Assembly (NCBI GenBank): GCA_964418605.1
Contig: CAYQLY010000001.1
Location: forward strand, 248,001 to 312,000
Length of the DNA: 64,000 nt
Source of the DNA: CAYQLY01 sp964418605
GTDB taxonomy: Bacteria > Bacteroidota > Bacteroidia > Cytophagales > Cyclobacteriaceae
Direction: 5' to 3'
Of the stretch, positions 53,817 through 60,621 are shown piece after piece. Each line of letters begins with the position of its first letter. The stretch's first letter is position 1. Made by a program: the position numbers and the translations under genes. The notes beneath the pieces are model-generated. The model was not told where the DNA came from. It saw only the letters and a program-made list of their open reading frames with translations, and did no database searches.

Positions 53817-55883
53817 TTAGCTTTCTTTTTTATTTTCCTCACTTTCATTTTTATAGTAGGAGGGGCCATCATTTTCGTGAAGATAGTGATCTTCTTTTTG
53901 AAAAGGCCTTTTACCAATTAAATGTTCTAAATCACTTTGGAATATAATTTCACGTGCTAATAACTCTTGTGCAACCAGCTCTAATTCTTTTCTTTTTTCG
54001 GTTAAAAGATGTTTAGTTCGCTCATATGCATTTTGTATGATTTTTCTCACCTCTTCATCTATAGTTTGAGATGTTGACTCCGAATAAGGTTTACTAAATT
54101 GATAATCATCTTCTTTAGAGTCAAAGAATGAAACGTTTCCTATCTTATCATTCATACCATAGATGGTTACCATGCTATAAGCCATTTTGGTAATCCGCTC
54201 TAAATCACTTAATGCACCTGTAGAAATTTTTCCAAATACAATATCTTCAGCAACTCGACCTCCTAAAGACATGCACATTTCGTCTGTTAATTGTTCAATT
54301 GTATATAAAAACTGTTCCTTAGGGAGGTATTGTGCATATCCCAAAGCAGCTACTCCTCTTGGCACGATACTTACTTTAACTAATGGATCTGCATGTTCTA
54401 AGAACCATCCTGTTACAGCATGTCCTGCCTCATGGTAAGCTACAATCTTTTTTTCTTCAGGCGATATGATTTTGTTTTTCTTTTCTAATCCTCCAATGAC
54501 ACGATCAATGGCAGCATTGAAATCTTCCATATCAACTGTTTCTTTGTTTTTTCGCGCAGCAATTAATGCGGCTTCATTGCAGACGTTTGCTATTTCAGCT
54601 CCTGCAAAACCTGGAGTTTGAGCAGCTAATTTTTTTATTTCAACATCAAGACCCAACTTTATTGGTTTGAGATGTACTTTGAAAATACTCTCTCTACCTA
54701 CTAGGTCAGGTTTGTCCACACTGATTTGTCTATCAAATCGGCCAGGTCTTAGTAAGGCAGGATCGAGAACATCGGGGCGGTTTGTAGCAGCCAATATGAT
54801 GATACCTGAATTTGTAGAGAATCCATCCATTTCTACTAAAAGCGAGTTGAGTGTATTCTCTCGCTCATCATTGGAGCCTGTGAAATAACCTTTTCCTCGG
54901 GAGCGTCCTACAGCATCTATTTCATCGATGAAGATGATACAAGGTGACTTTTCTTTAGCTTGTTTAAAAAGATCACGCACACGTGCAGAGCCAACCCCTA
55001 CGAACATTTCTACAAAATCAGATCCGGATAAAGTGAAGAAAGGCACATTTGCTTCTCCTGCTACTGCTTTTGCAAGAAGTGTTTTACCAGTTCCAGGAGG
55101 GCCGATGAGTAATACCCCTTTTGGAATTTTTCCTCCTAGATTTGTGAATTTAGAAGGATTTTTCAGGAAGTCTACAATTTCTTTTACTTCTTCTTTTGCT
55201 TCATCTAATCCTGCCACATCAGCAAATGTAATTTTTACTTTGTTTTCTGCATCGAATAAAGTAGCCTTAGATCTGCCAATATTAAATAGCTGTGTACCAC
55301 CGGACATGTTAGTAGAACGTCTCATTAAAAACCAAAATCCAACAATGATGGCAATAAGTACGCCCCATTGTAATAAGAAGCCCATCACATCGGATCGTTC
55401 TTCGATGGTATAGCCACCGCTAAATTTCTCATGCCCTGCTGCTGCTTCTAATGCTTTAAAATCTCTATCAAAAATATCGGGTGAGGTAATCAGCATTTTA
55501 AGATGTGGGCCCTTTTCAGAGGAGAAGGGAGAATATTGTTCTAATATACTGTTGTATTTTTTACTTGATAGAGCAGTTGATTTTAGTGTAATTTCTACAA
55601 CCATTTGATTTTTTACCAGTACTACTTTCGCTACATCTCCGTCCTTCATCATAGCACCCAACGTTTGGAAGCTAATTGGAGGCATGGAGTTGTTTTTATT
55701 GAAGTAGGTGATGGCTACTACAATCAGCAATAACCCGATGATGATCCACATCTGATATCCCCCGCGTTTAGGAGGATTGGGGAAAATCTTTTTTTTATTT
55801 TTATCAGTTCCCTTTTCTGGTACTGTATTTTTATTTTCCTCAGAAGTGGATACTTCATTTTTATGATCAGGTGTATTTGTCAT
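53817..55883 (-). CDS. ftsH: ATP-dependent zinc metalloprotease FtsH
   Basis: 688 residues. Polar 43-residue N-terminal extension (common in Bacteroidota), TM1 about 44-61, periplasmic domain, TM2 about 169-187, AAA domain with Walker A GPPGTGKT (261-268), Walker B IIFIDEID, SRH region ATNRPDVLDPALLRPGRFDR, and the zinc HEAGH (484-488) with a downstream Glu/Asp ligand region. A membrane hexamer degrading misfolded and regulatory proteins. Followed by the LUD gene (17-base gap) and preceded by rsfS (12-base gap). Confidence 0.97.
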   Translation of the reverse strand: MTNTPDHKNEVSTSEENKNTVPEKGTDKNKKKIFPNPPKRGGYQMWIIIGLLLIVVAITYFNKNNSMPPISFQTLGAMMKDGDVAKVVLVKNQMVVEITLKSTALSSKKYNSILEQYSPFSSEKGPHLKMLITSPDIFDRDFKALEAAAGHEKFSGGYTIEERSDVMGFLLQWGVLIAIIVGFWFLMRRSTNMSGGTQLFNIGRSKATLFDAENKVKITFADVAGLDEAKEEVKEIVDFLKNPSKFTNLGGKIPKGVLLIGPPGTGKTLLAKAVAGEANVPFFTLSGSDFVEMFVGVGSARVRDLFKQAKEKSPCIIFIDEIDAVGRSRGKGYFTGSNDERENTLNSLLVEMDGFSTNSGIIILAATNRPDVLDPALLRPGRFDRQISVDKPDLVGRESIFKVHLKPIKLGLDVEIKKLAAQTPGFAGAEIANVCNEAALIAARKNKETVDMEDFNAAIDRVIGGLEKKNKIISPEEKKIVAYHEAGHAVTGWFLEHADPLVKVSIVPRGVAALGYAQYLPKEQFLYTIEQLTDEMCMSLGGRVAEDIVFGKISTGALSDLERITKMAYSMVTIYGMNDKIGNVSFFDSKEDDYQFSKPYSESTSQTIDEEVRKIIQNAYERTKHLLTEKRKELELVAQELLAREIIFQSDLEHLIGKRPFQKEDHYLHENDGPSYYKNESEENKKES

Positions 55884-55895
55884 GATGGTGTGTTG

Positions 55896-56315
55896 TTATT
55901 TTTTTATTTTTTTCTTTTTAGGGGTTGTGTCAGATTCAGATTCTACTTCTGTTATTTCAGCATCTCCCCATAGGTCTTCTAATTCATAAAATGACCTTCT
56001 ATCTTTTTTAAAAACATGTGCTACAACATTAACATAGTCTAATAAGATCCACTCCTTATTTTCCTTTCCTTCAACATGCCATGGGTATTCTTGTATAGAC
56101 TCATGTACTTTTTTCTCAATAGCATCTGCGATGGCATCAAGTTGATTTTCATTAGTTCCTGAGCAGATGATAAAAAAATCAGCAATGGAATTTTTGATAG
56201 CGGTTAGATTTAAAATCATAATATTTTCCCCTTTCTTTTCTTTCATCCCCTCTATGATCAACTCACTTAATTTTTTTGAATTTAAGTTTACCTTCTCTTT
56301 TTTCTTTGACCGCAT
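55896..56315 (-). CDS. rsfS: Ribosomal silencing factor RsfS
   Basis: 139 residues from the Met at 56315 (MRSKKKEKVN); 14 more residues upstream are possible but would cross into birA's start. Conserved core: AIKNSIADFFIICSGTNENQ, YPWHVEGKENKEWILLDYVN and VVAHVFKKDRRSFYELEDLW. Binds uL14 to keep ribosomal subunits apart in slow growth. A TATTTTTG -7-like element on the minus strand is at 56341-56348, only 26 bases before the start and next to birA's start codon. Confidence 0.94.
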   Translation of the reverse strand: MRSKKKEKVNLNSKKLSELIIEGMKEKKGENIMILNLTAIKNSIADFFIICSGTNENQLDAIADAIEKKVHESIQEYPWHVEGKENKEWILLDYVNVVAHVFKKDRRSFYELEDLWGDAEITEVESESDTTPKKKKIKK

Positions 56316-56349
56316 TATTATTAAATTACCAACAAAACTACAAAAATAA

Positions 56350-57102
56350 TTGTACAAAATTCATACAGAAACGTTATTTGTCGGAAAAGAAATTATTTTT
56401 CTGCCAGTTTGTCATTCAACTAATGATGTGTTAAGTGATAAAGTCAAAAGTGGGTCAGCTTTTGAAGGAACAGTCGTCATTACGTCTCATCAAACTGCAG
56501 GAAAGGGTCAGATGGGAAATAAGTGGGAGGCTGAGCCTGATCAGAACCTGACTTTCTCAGTATTATTTCGCCCTTCTTTTTTACCGATTCAAAAACAATT
56601 TTTTTTAGCTGTATTTACATCGCTTGCTTTAGCCGATGTGTTGGATCAGTATATCTCTGATGTCTCAATTAAATGGCCAAATGATATATACATACAAGAC
56701 AAAAAAATAGGAGGTATATTGATTGAAAACAGTATGAAAGGCGAAGTTATGGATTATTCTATTACTGGCATAGGTTTGAATGTAAATCAAAAAAAATTTG
56801 AAGAAAAAAAAGCAGTTTCATTGGCTATGGTTACGCATGTACCTGTTGATTTAGAGAAAGTGCTGGCTCATATACTTGAAACATTGGAGCATTATTATCT
56901 ATTGCTTAAAGTTGGGAAATACGATTTACTTAAAACAGCGTATTTGCATCGCTTGTATAGATACCAAGAGTATCATCTATTTGAAATTAATCAGCAGCGT
57001 GTGAAGGGGATGATTGTAGGGGTAAATGAGGAAGGTAAGTTGGCGGTTGACGTGAGTGGGAAGGTATATTATTTTGGAATGAAAGAAATAATATTTTTAT
57101 AA
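56350..57102 (+). CDS. birA: Biotin-[acetyl-CoA carboxylase] ligase
   Basis: 250 residues from a TTG start; later Met codons would remove the conserved CHSTNDVLSDKVKSG motif. Biotin/ATP loop GKGQMGNKWEAEPDQNLTFS (GRGRRGR-type), catalytic region IKWPNDIYIQDKKIGGILIE and GIGLNVN. There is no N-terminal helix-turn-helix, so this is the non-regulatory type. Divergent from rsfS with only 34 bases between the two start codons. Confidence 0.93.
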   Translation: MYKIHTETLFVGKEIIFLPVCHSTNDVLSDKVKSGSAFEGTVVITSHQTAGKGQMGNKWEAEPDQNLTFSVLFRPSFLPIQKQFFLAVFTSLALADVLDQYISDVSIKWPNDIYIQDKKIGGILIENSMKGEVMDYSITGIGLNVNQKKFEEKKAVSLAMVTHVPVDLEKVLAHILETLEHYYLLLKVGKYDLLKTAYLHRLYRYQEYHLFEINQQRVKGMIVGVNEEGKLAVDVSGKVYYFGMKEIIFL

Positions 57103-57106
57103 CTTA

Positions 57107-57571
57107 TTAGGTGTGGCTTTTATACCACCGCTTCCAATAATAAATAAAGTATTGCGTGTAGAAAAAAATAAGTAAAACACTAATCACGCGGATGAGAATA
57201 GCTGCTATTTCCAGACCTTGGCTTTGGGTGTAATTAAAAAATAGCGGACCTGCATTCTCTAATAAAAATAAAAATAGACTTAATACTATAATCAGTTGGA
57301 GTGAAATAACCCATCCGCCGCATAATAATTTTTTCCGTTGCTCAGCCATTTTGGTTGCTAGTTGCGGATTAAGTTGTTCAATAAGATCATAAAGACCTTC
57401 TCGTCTTGATACGTCATCTATTTCTTTTGCCCTCGACATGATGTAAGCCATGTATGTGCAGCCGATCAGAATAATTGGAAAAAAGTAAATAGATTTCATC
57501 AGCGCTAAGGCGATATCGCCAAATCGGCCAAAAAAATAACTTATAATTTCTGCGATAAACTCTGCATCCAT
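57107..57571 (-). CDS. Three-helix membrane protein, unknown function
   Basis: 154 residues. Predicted membrane segments at about 25-46, 85-106 and 119-143, with an amphipathic stretch between (EIDDVSRREGLYDLIEQLNP). The C-terminus is YYWKRWYKSHT. No family recognised. It converges with birA (4-base gap) with no terminator visible. Confidence 0.62.
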   Translation of the reverse strand: MDAEFIAEIISYFFGRFGDIALALMKSIYFFPIILIGCTYMAYIMSRAKEIDDVSRREGLYDLIEQLNPQLATKMAEQRKKLLCGGWVISLQLIIVLSLFLFLLENAGPLFFNYTQSQGLEIAAILIRVISVLLIFFYTQYFIYYWKRWYKSHT

Positions 57572-57685
57572 ATATTTTTTGACCCTAATTTAAGCTATTT
57601 AATCGATATAGTGTATGTAGAGTAAATAATAAAAAGAAAGCTATAGGGTGGCATTGTTGCCATTTTTCTGCTCTTGCACCATGGA

Positions 57686-57734
57686 TTACTGCTGTGGCTG
57701 GTGTCTCATAAGCCACAGTAGTAAAAGTTTTTTT
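57686..57734 (+). terminator. Strong hairpin plus T-run upstream of ahcY
   Basis: Arms 57686-57699 and 57711-57724 pair over 14 bp with one wobble and an 11-base loop, and seven T's follow (57728-57734): an intrinsic terminator reading rightward. There is no rightward coding gene between 57103 and here, so it either ends a small RNA or acts as a leader attenuator for ahcY. Confidence 0.7.
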
Positions 57735-57806
57735 CTCAGAGCGACAGTGTTTGTTTTGTACCGCCCTGGTTTTTGATGTCTATTCCGAAATAACCTGTAT
57801 TTTTTA

Positions 57807-57814
57807 TATCTTTG
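57807..57814 (+). promoter_or_regulatory. -7 promoter element of ahcY
   Basis: TATCTTTG matches TAnnTTTG exactly and lies 19 bases before the ahcY ATG, downstream of the hairpin at 57686-57734. No clear TTTG/TTG is present at the usual 19-21-base distance upstream, so the call rests on the -7 element alone. Confidence 0.5.
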
Positions 57815-57832
57815 CAATTGAATTCTAAACTT

Positions 57833-59140
57833 ATGATGACCAAAACGTTAGCGTATAAAGTAAAAGATATTTCTCTGGCTGAATGGGGGAGAAAAGAAAT
57901 CAAATTAGCAGAAGTGGAAATGCCGGGCTTGATGGCTTTGCGAAAAAAATTTGGAACTTCTAAACCATTGAAAGGAGCGCGCATTGCAGGGTGTTTACAC
58001 ATGACTATTCAAACAGCTGTATTGATTGAAACATTGGTAGAGTTAGGCGCAGAAGTATCTTGGTCTTCCTGTAATATATTTTCCACACAAGATCATGCAG
58101 CAGCGGCGATTGCAGCAGTGAATATTCCGGTATTTGCCTGGAAAGAAGAAACATTGGAAGAATACGATTGGTGTATTGAGCAAACCTTGACGGCTTTTAA
58201 AGACGGAAAGCCTTTGAATATGATTTTAGATGATGGGGGTGATTTGACAAACTTGGTGTTGGATAAATATCCAGAGTTGGCTCAAAATATAAAAGGAATA
58301 TCTGAAGAAACAACAACAGGTGTAAATCGACTATATGTGCGTCAACGAGAAGGAAAACTGCCTATGCCTGCTATTAATGTGAATGATTCGGTGACTAAGT
58401 CAAAGTTTGATAATAAATACGGATGTCGAGAATCATTAGTTGATGCCTTGCGACGGGCTACCGATTTGATGATGGCTGGTAAAGTGGCCGTCGTAGCCGG
58501 TTATGGAGATGTGGGTAAAGGATCTGCTGATTCATTAAAAAATGCCGGTGTACGTGTGATTGTAACGGAAGCCGATCCAATTTGTGCATTGCAAGCAGCT
58601 ATGGAGGGGTATGAAGTGAAGAAGATGGATACGGCTATTCGTGAAGCAGATATTATTGTGACAGCTACGGGCAACTGTGATATCATCATGGAGCGTCATT
58701 TTAAAGCGATGAAGCATAATGCTGTATTGTGTAATATTGGTCATTTTGATAATGAGATCGATATCGAGTGGTTGAATAAAAATTATGGTAAAACAAAAGA
58801 TACTATTAAACCTCAGGTTGATAAATATACCATTGATGGAAAAGATATTATTGTATTAGCAGAAGGTCGTTTGGTGAATTTGGGTTGTGCGATGGGGCAT
58901 CCTTCGTTTGTGATGTCTAATTCATTTACTAATCAAACACTTGCTCAGATTGAGCTTTGGGCTAATCATGCTAATTATGAAAATAAAGTATATACGTTGC
59001 CTAAGCATTTGGATGAGATGGTAGCCATGTTGCACTTAGAAAAGTTGGGTGTTGAACTTGAAACGTTAAGTCCAAAGCAGGCGAATTATATTGGTGTGGA
59101 TGTGAAAGGGCCGTATAAGCCGGAGCATTACAGATATTAA
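57833..59140 (+). CDS. ahcY: Adenosylhomocysteinase (S-adenosyl-L-homocysteine hydrolase)
   Basis: 435 residues from the first of two adjacent ATGs (57833); the frame is open to a TTG at 57812 overlapping the -7 element, so that start is rejected. Catalytic and binding motifs: GCLHMTIQTAVLIETLVELG, CNIFSTQDHAAAAIA, GISEETTTGVNRLYV, and NAD-binding VVAGYGDVGKGSADSL. Recycles S-adenosylhomocysteine to adenosine and homocysteine in the methylation cycle. The C-terminal KGPYKPEHYRY is the conserved NAD-interacting tail. Confidence 0.97.
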   Translation: MMTKTLAYKVKDISLAEWGRKEIKLAEVEMPGLMALRKKFGTSKPLKGARIAGCLHMTIQTAVLIETLVELGAEVSWSSCNIFSTQDHAAAAIAAVNIPVFAWKEETLEEYDWCIEQTLTAFKDGKPLNMILDDGGDLTNLVLDKYPELAQNIKGISEETTTGVNRLYVRQREGKLPMPAINVNDSVTKSKFDNKYGCRESLVDALRRATDLMMAGKVAVVAGYGDVGKGSADSLKNAGVRVIVTEADPICALQAAMEGYEVKKMDTAIREADIIVTATGNCDIIMERHFKAMKHNAVLCNIGHFDNEIDIEWLNKNYGKTKDTIKPQVDKYTIDGKDIIVLAEGRLVNLGCAMGHPSFVMSNSFTNQTLAQIELWANHANYENKVYTLPKHLDEMVAMLHLEKLGVELETLSPKQANYIGVDVKGPYKPEHYRY

Positions 59141-59167
59141 TATATTAAATTTTTTAAGGTTTAATTC

Positions 59168-59195
59168 AAAGAGCAAGATATCTTGCTCTTTTTTT
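59168..59195 (+). terminator. ahcY terminator
   Basis: AAAGAGCAAG, loop ATAT, CTTGCTCTTT with a seven-T run, 28 bases past the stop. The stem is a perfect 10-bp (the whole 24 bases are palindromic). Confidence 0.88.
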
Positions 59196-59223
59196 GTATT
59201 TTTTCTAGTGCTTTTAAGAAAAT

Positions 59224-59700
59224 ATGAATAAAAAGTGGCTTGCTCAGTCTAAAGCAAATCAAAAAAAATATAAACGTTTTTTACAACGGGCTGATAAAAA
59301 TAAAATCATACCTCAATTAGAACTCTTACACAATGAGGTGTTTTCTACAATCGATTGTTTGGCCTGTGCGAATTGCTGTAAAAACTATTCGCCTCGATTT
59401 AAACCGCCGGATGTGAAGCGAATTGCTAAGCATTTACACCTGACGGAGTCGGCATTTGCTCAGACCTATTTAATGCGTGATGAAGAAGGTGATGAGGTGC
59501 TTAAACAACTTCCTTGTCCTTTTTTGCAACAAGATAATAAGTGTGCCATTTACGATGTGCGTCCTTCTGATTGTGCGCGCTATCCGTATACCAATGAGGA
59601 TGTGTTATTAAAAAAATCAGCAATTACATTAAAAAATTCTACCGTCTGCCCGGCGGTGTATGAAGTACTAGAAAAAATAACTAAAAATTATTTTTTCTAG
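59224..59700 (+). CDS. YkgJ family cysteine-cluster protein
   Basis: 158 residues. The YkgJ/CxxCxxxC cluster is clear: CLACANCCKNYSPRF (first cluster) and LPCPFLQQDNKCAIYDVRPS followed by DCARYPY (second), suggesting a bound metal or Fe-S centre. N-terminus is Lys/Gln-rich (WLAQSKANQKKYKRFL). The role of the family is not established. It immediately precedes the three peptide genes, but a maturation role is not supported by its family. Confidence 0.9.
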   Translation: MNKKWLAQSKANQKKYKRFLQRADKNKIIPQLELLHNEVFSTIDCLACANCCKNYSPRFKPPDVKRIAKHLHLTESAFAQTYLMRDEEGDEVLKQLPCPFLQQDNKCAIYDVRPSDCARYPYTNEDVLLKKSAITLKNSTVCPAVYEVLEKITKNYFF

Positions 59701-59711
59701 TACTAAAATTG

Positions 59712-59719
59712 TATATTTG
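59712..59719 (+). promoter_or_regulatory. -7 promoter element of peptide gene 1
   Basis: TATATTTG matches TAnnTTTG exactly, 31 bases before the ATG at 59743 and 12 bases past the YkgJ-family stop. No clear -33 element. Confidence 0.5.
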
Positions 59720-59742
59720 ATGTAACTAAACTAATTTTTTAT

Positions 59743-59922
59743 ATGAAAAAAAAACTATATTCTAAATCCTTTGTACTAAACAAAGAGACCATTTCTTCAA
59801 TACATAGCATTAATGGAGGTGGCGATCCGCCGTTGGATGTTTCATATCCTGCGTGTGGCATTACTTACGGACCAAGTGTATGTTGGTCGTGTGTTTATTG
59901 TGGCAAATCGGGTGGGGCCTAA
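59743..59922 (+). CDS. RiPP precursor peptide 1, GG leader (class I lanthipeptide-like)
   Basis: 59 residues. Leader: Lys-rich start, then FVLNKETISSI (10-20) and INGG (23-26), the leader pattern of Bacteroidota 'GG' natural-product precursors and class I lanthipeptides. Predicted core from about residue 27 has Cys38, 47, 50 and 53 with Ser34, Thr41, Ser45, Ser49 and Ser56 as possible dehydration sites, and a CWSCVYCG cluster. Leader and GG are seen; the modification class is inferred. No modification enzyme is nearby. Start chosen as the only in-frame ATG before the leader, with a -7 element upstream. Confidence 0.82.
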   Translation: MKKKLYSKSFVLNKETISSIHSINGGGDPPLDVSYPACGITYGPSVCWSCVYCGKSGGA

Positions 59923-59957
59923 AGTAATTTTTTTATAACTCTAGACACATAATATTT

Positions 59958-59991
59958 GGTGTGATGACATTGATGGTATCACACCTTTTTT
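59958..59991 (+). terminator. Terminator after peptide gene 1
   Basis: GGTGTGAT (59958-59965) and ATCACACC (59978-59985) form an 8-bp GC-containing stem with a 12-base loop, followed by six T's. It lies 36 bases past the stop and insulates peptide gene 1 from gene 2. Confidence 0.75.
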
Positions 59992-60044
59992 ATAATATTC
60001 CTTGGTGGCGAAAGTATTGTTTTTTTACATGATTCAGATTGATG

Positions 60045-60052
60045 TATATTTG
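60045..60052 (+). promoter_or_regulatory. -7 promoter element of peptide gene 2
   Basis: TATATTTG, the same octamer as for peptide gene 1, 27 bases before the ATG at 60072. No canonical -33 element at the usual spacing. Confidence 0.5.
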
Positions 60053-60071
60053 GGGTTTGCGAAAAAAACAT

Positions 60072-60299
60072 ATGAGAAAACATAACAATAAAAAGCTTTG
60101 TCTAAATAAATCAACAGTTTCTTCTTTAACAGATGTAAAGGGTGGAATGATTTCGATTATATTTACCTATTTTTCTTTATATATTACGTGTGGCAATGAT
60201 GGAGGTGCAGGAGGAGGAGGAGGTCGTGAACAGCGTTCATTGACTTGTCAACATTGTACAACACCTAGCAAGGACTGCCCAACTCCCCCTATTAAGTAA
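60072..60299 (+). CDS. RiPP precursor peptide 2, GG leader
   Basis: 75 residues from the ATG at 60072; the frame is open from 60039 but those codons span the -7 element. Leader KKLCLNKSTVSSLTDVKGG (7-25) carries the shared LNK-S/E-T-I/V-S block and ends in GG. The predicted core (26-75) has three parts: a hydrophobic stretch (IIFTYFSLYI), a Gly-rich linker (five Gly in a row at 47-51), and a Cys/Thr-rich tail with Cys59, 62 and 69 plus Cys40 earlier. Such a hydrophobic segment right after the GG is unusual. The leader is seen; the product class is inferred. Confidence 0.8.
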   Translation: MRKHNNKKLCLNKSTVSSLTDVKGGMISIIFTYFSLYITCGNDGGAGGGGGREQRSLTCQHCTTPSKDCPTPPIK

Positions 60300-60331
60300 G
60301 ATTATAGATATTGAAATAAATATATTATAGG

Positions 60332-60362
60332 TTTGTTTTTTTTTGATTTTTTTATAACTTTA
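60332..60362 (+). promoter_or_regulatory. Promoter of peptide gene 3
   Basis: TTTG (60332-60335), a 19-base spacer, then TAACTTTA (60355-60362), which differs from TAnnTTTG only at the last base. The ATG is at 60384. Confidence 0.6.
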
Positions 60363-60383
60363 TAAAGGTAAATAATGTAATTT

Positions 60384-60503
60384 ATGAAAAAAGACAAAAA
60401 ATTAATGCTCAACAAATCAACTATTTCTCTTTTGGCAGATTCAAAGGAGGTGAAAGGAGGCCTTACACCAACAGTGACTTGCCGATTGGTATGTTGGGAG
60501 TGA
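60384..60503 (+). CDS. RiPP precursor peptide 3, GG leader with a 13-residue core
   Basis: 39 residues. Leader LMLNKSTISLLADSKEVKGG (7-26) matches peptides 1 and 2 and the known Bacteroidota GG-leader pattern especially well. The predicted core is only 13 residues: LTPTVTCRLVCWE, with Thr28, 30 and 32 and Cys33 and 37, enough for one or two (methyl)lanthionine rings if it is a lanthipeptide. It is too short for ordinary gene callers. Own promoter upstream; hairpin terminator downstream. Confidence 0.82.
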   Translation: MKKDKKLMLNKSTISLLADSKEVKGGLTPTVTCRLVCWE

Positions 60504-60514
60504 TCCTGGTCTGA

Positions 60515-60553
60515 AGTAAATGCCAATTCAGTTCTGAAGTAGTGGTATTTACT
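60515..60553. repeat. Imperfect inverted repeat after peptide gene 3
   Basis: AGTAAATGCCA (60515-60525) can pair with TGGTATTTACT (60543-60553) with one wobble. TCTGAAGTA also occurs twice (60510-60518, 60533-60541). No T-run follows; significance unclear. Confidence 0.4.
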
Positions 60554-60596
60554 CCATGCAGACTTTGAGGTGCGTAAGAAAAGATACTGAAAAATA

Positions 60597-60621
60597 AAAA
60601 AGGGAGATTATCTCCCTTTTT
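60597..60621. terminator. Bidirectional terminator, peptide gene 3 / glycosyltransferase
   Basis: AAAAAGGGAGA (60597-60607), loop TTA, TCTCCCTTTTT (60611-60621): 11-bp perfect stem with A- and T-runs, placed at the convergent ends of peptide gene 3 and the GT9 gene. Confidence 0.88.

Noticed and set aside
54928..55413. 161-residue rightward ORF opposite ftsH
   Set aside because: Lies fully inside the strongly supported ftsH coding region on the opposite strand; its Pro/Ser-rich sequence shows no family motifs.
57572..57832. SAH or SAM riboswitch upstream of ahcY
   Set aside because: I could not match the conserved core bases of known SAH or SAM riboswitches; only a terminator hairpin and a downstream promoter element are clear.
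59224..59700. YkgJ-family gene as the peptide maturation enzyme
   Set aside because: The family has metal-binding Cys clusters but no known link to peptide modification; ahcY's terminator and a -7 element before peptide gene 1 suggest separate transcription.
60039..60071. Earlier start for peptide gene 2
   Set aside because: Those codons overlap the -7 promoter element, and the leader pattern starts only after the ATG at 60072.
60302..60526. 74-residue leftward ORF across peptide gene 3
   Set aside because: It is antisense to peptide gene 3, whose leader matches the two neighbours; the leftward product has no recognisable features, and the terminator hairpin at 60597-60621 lies just upstream of it.
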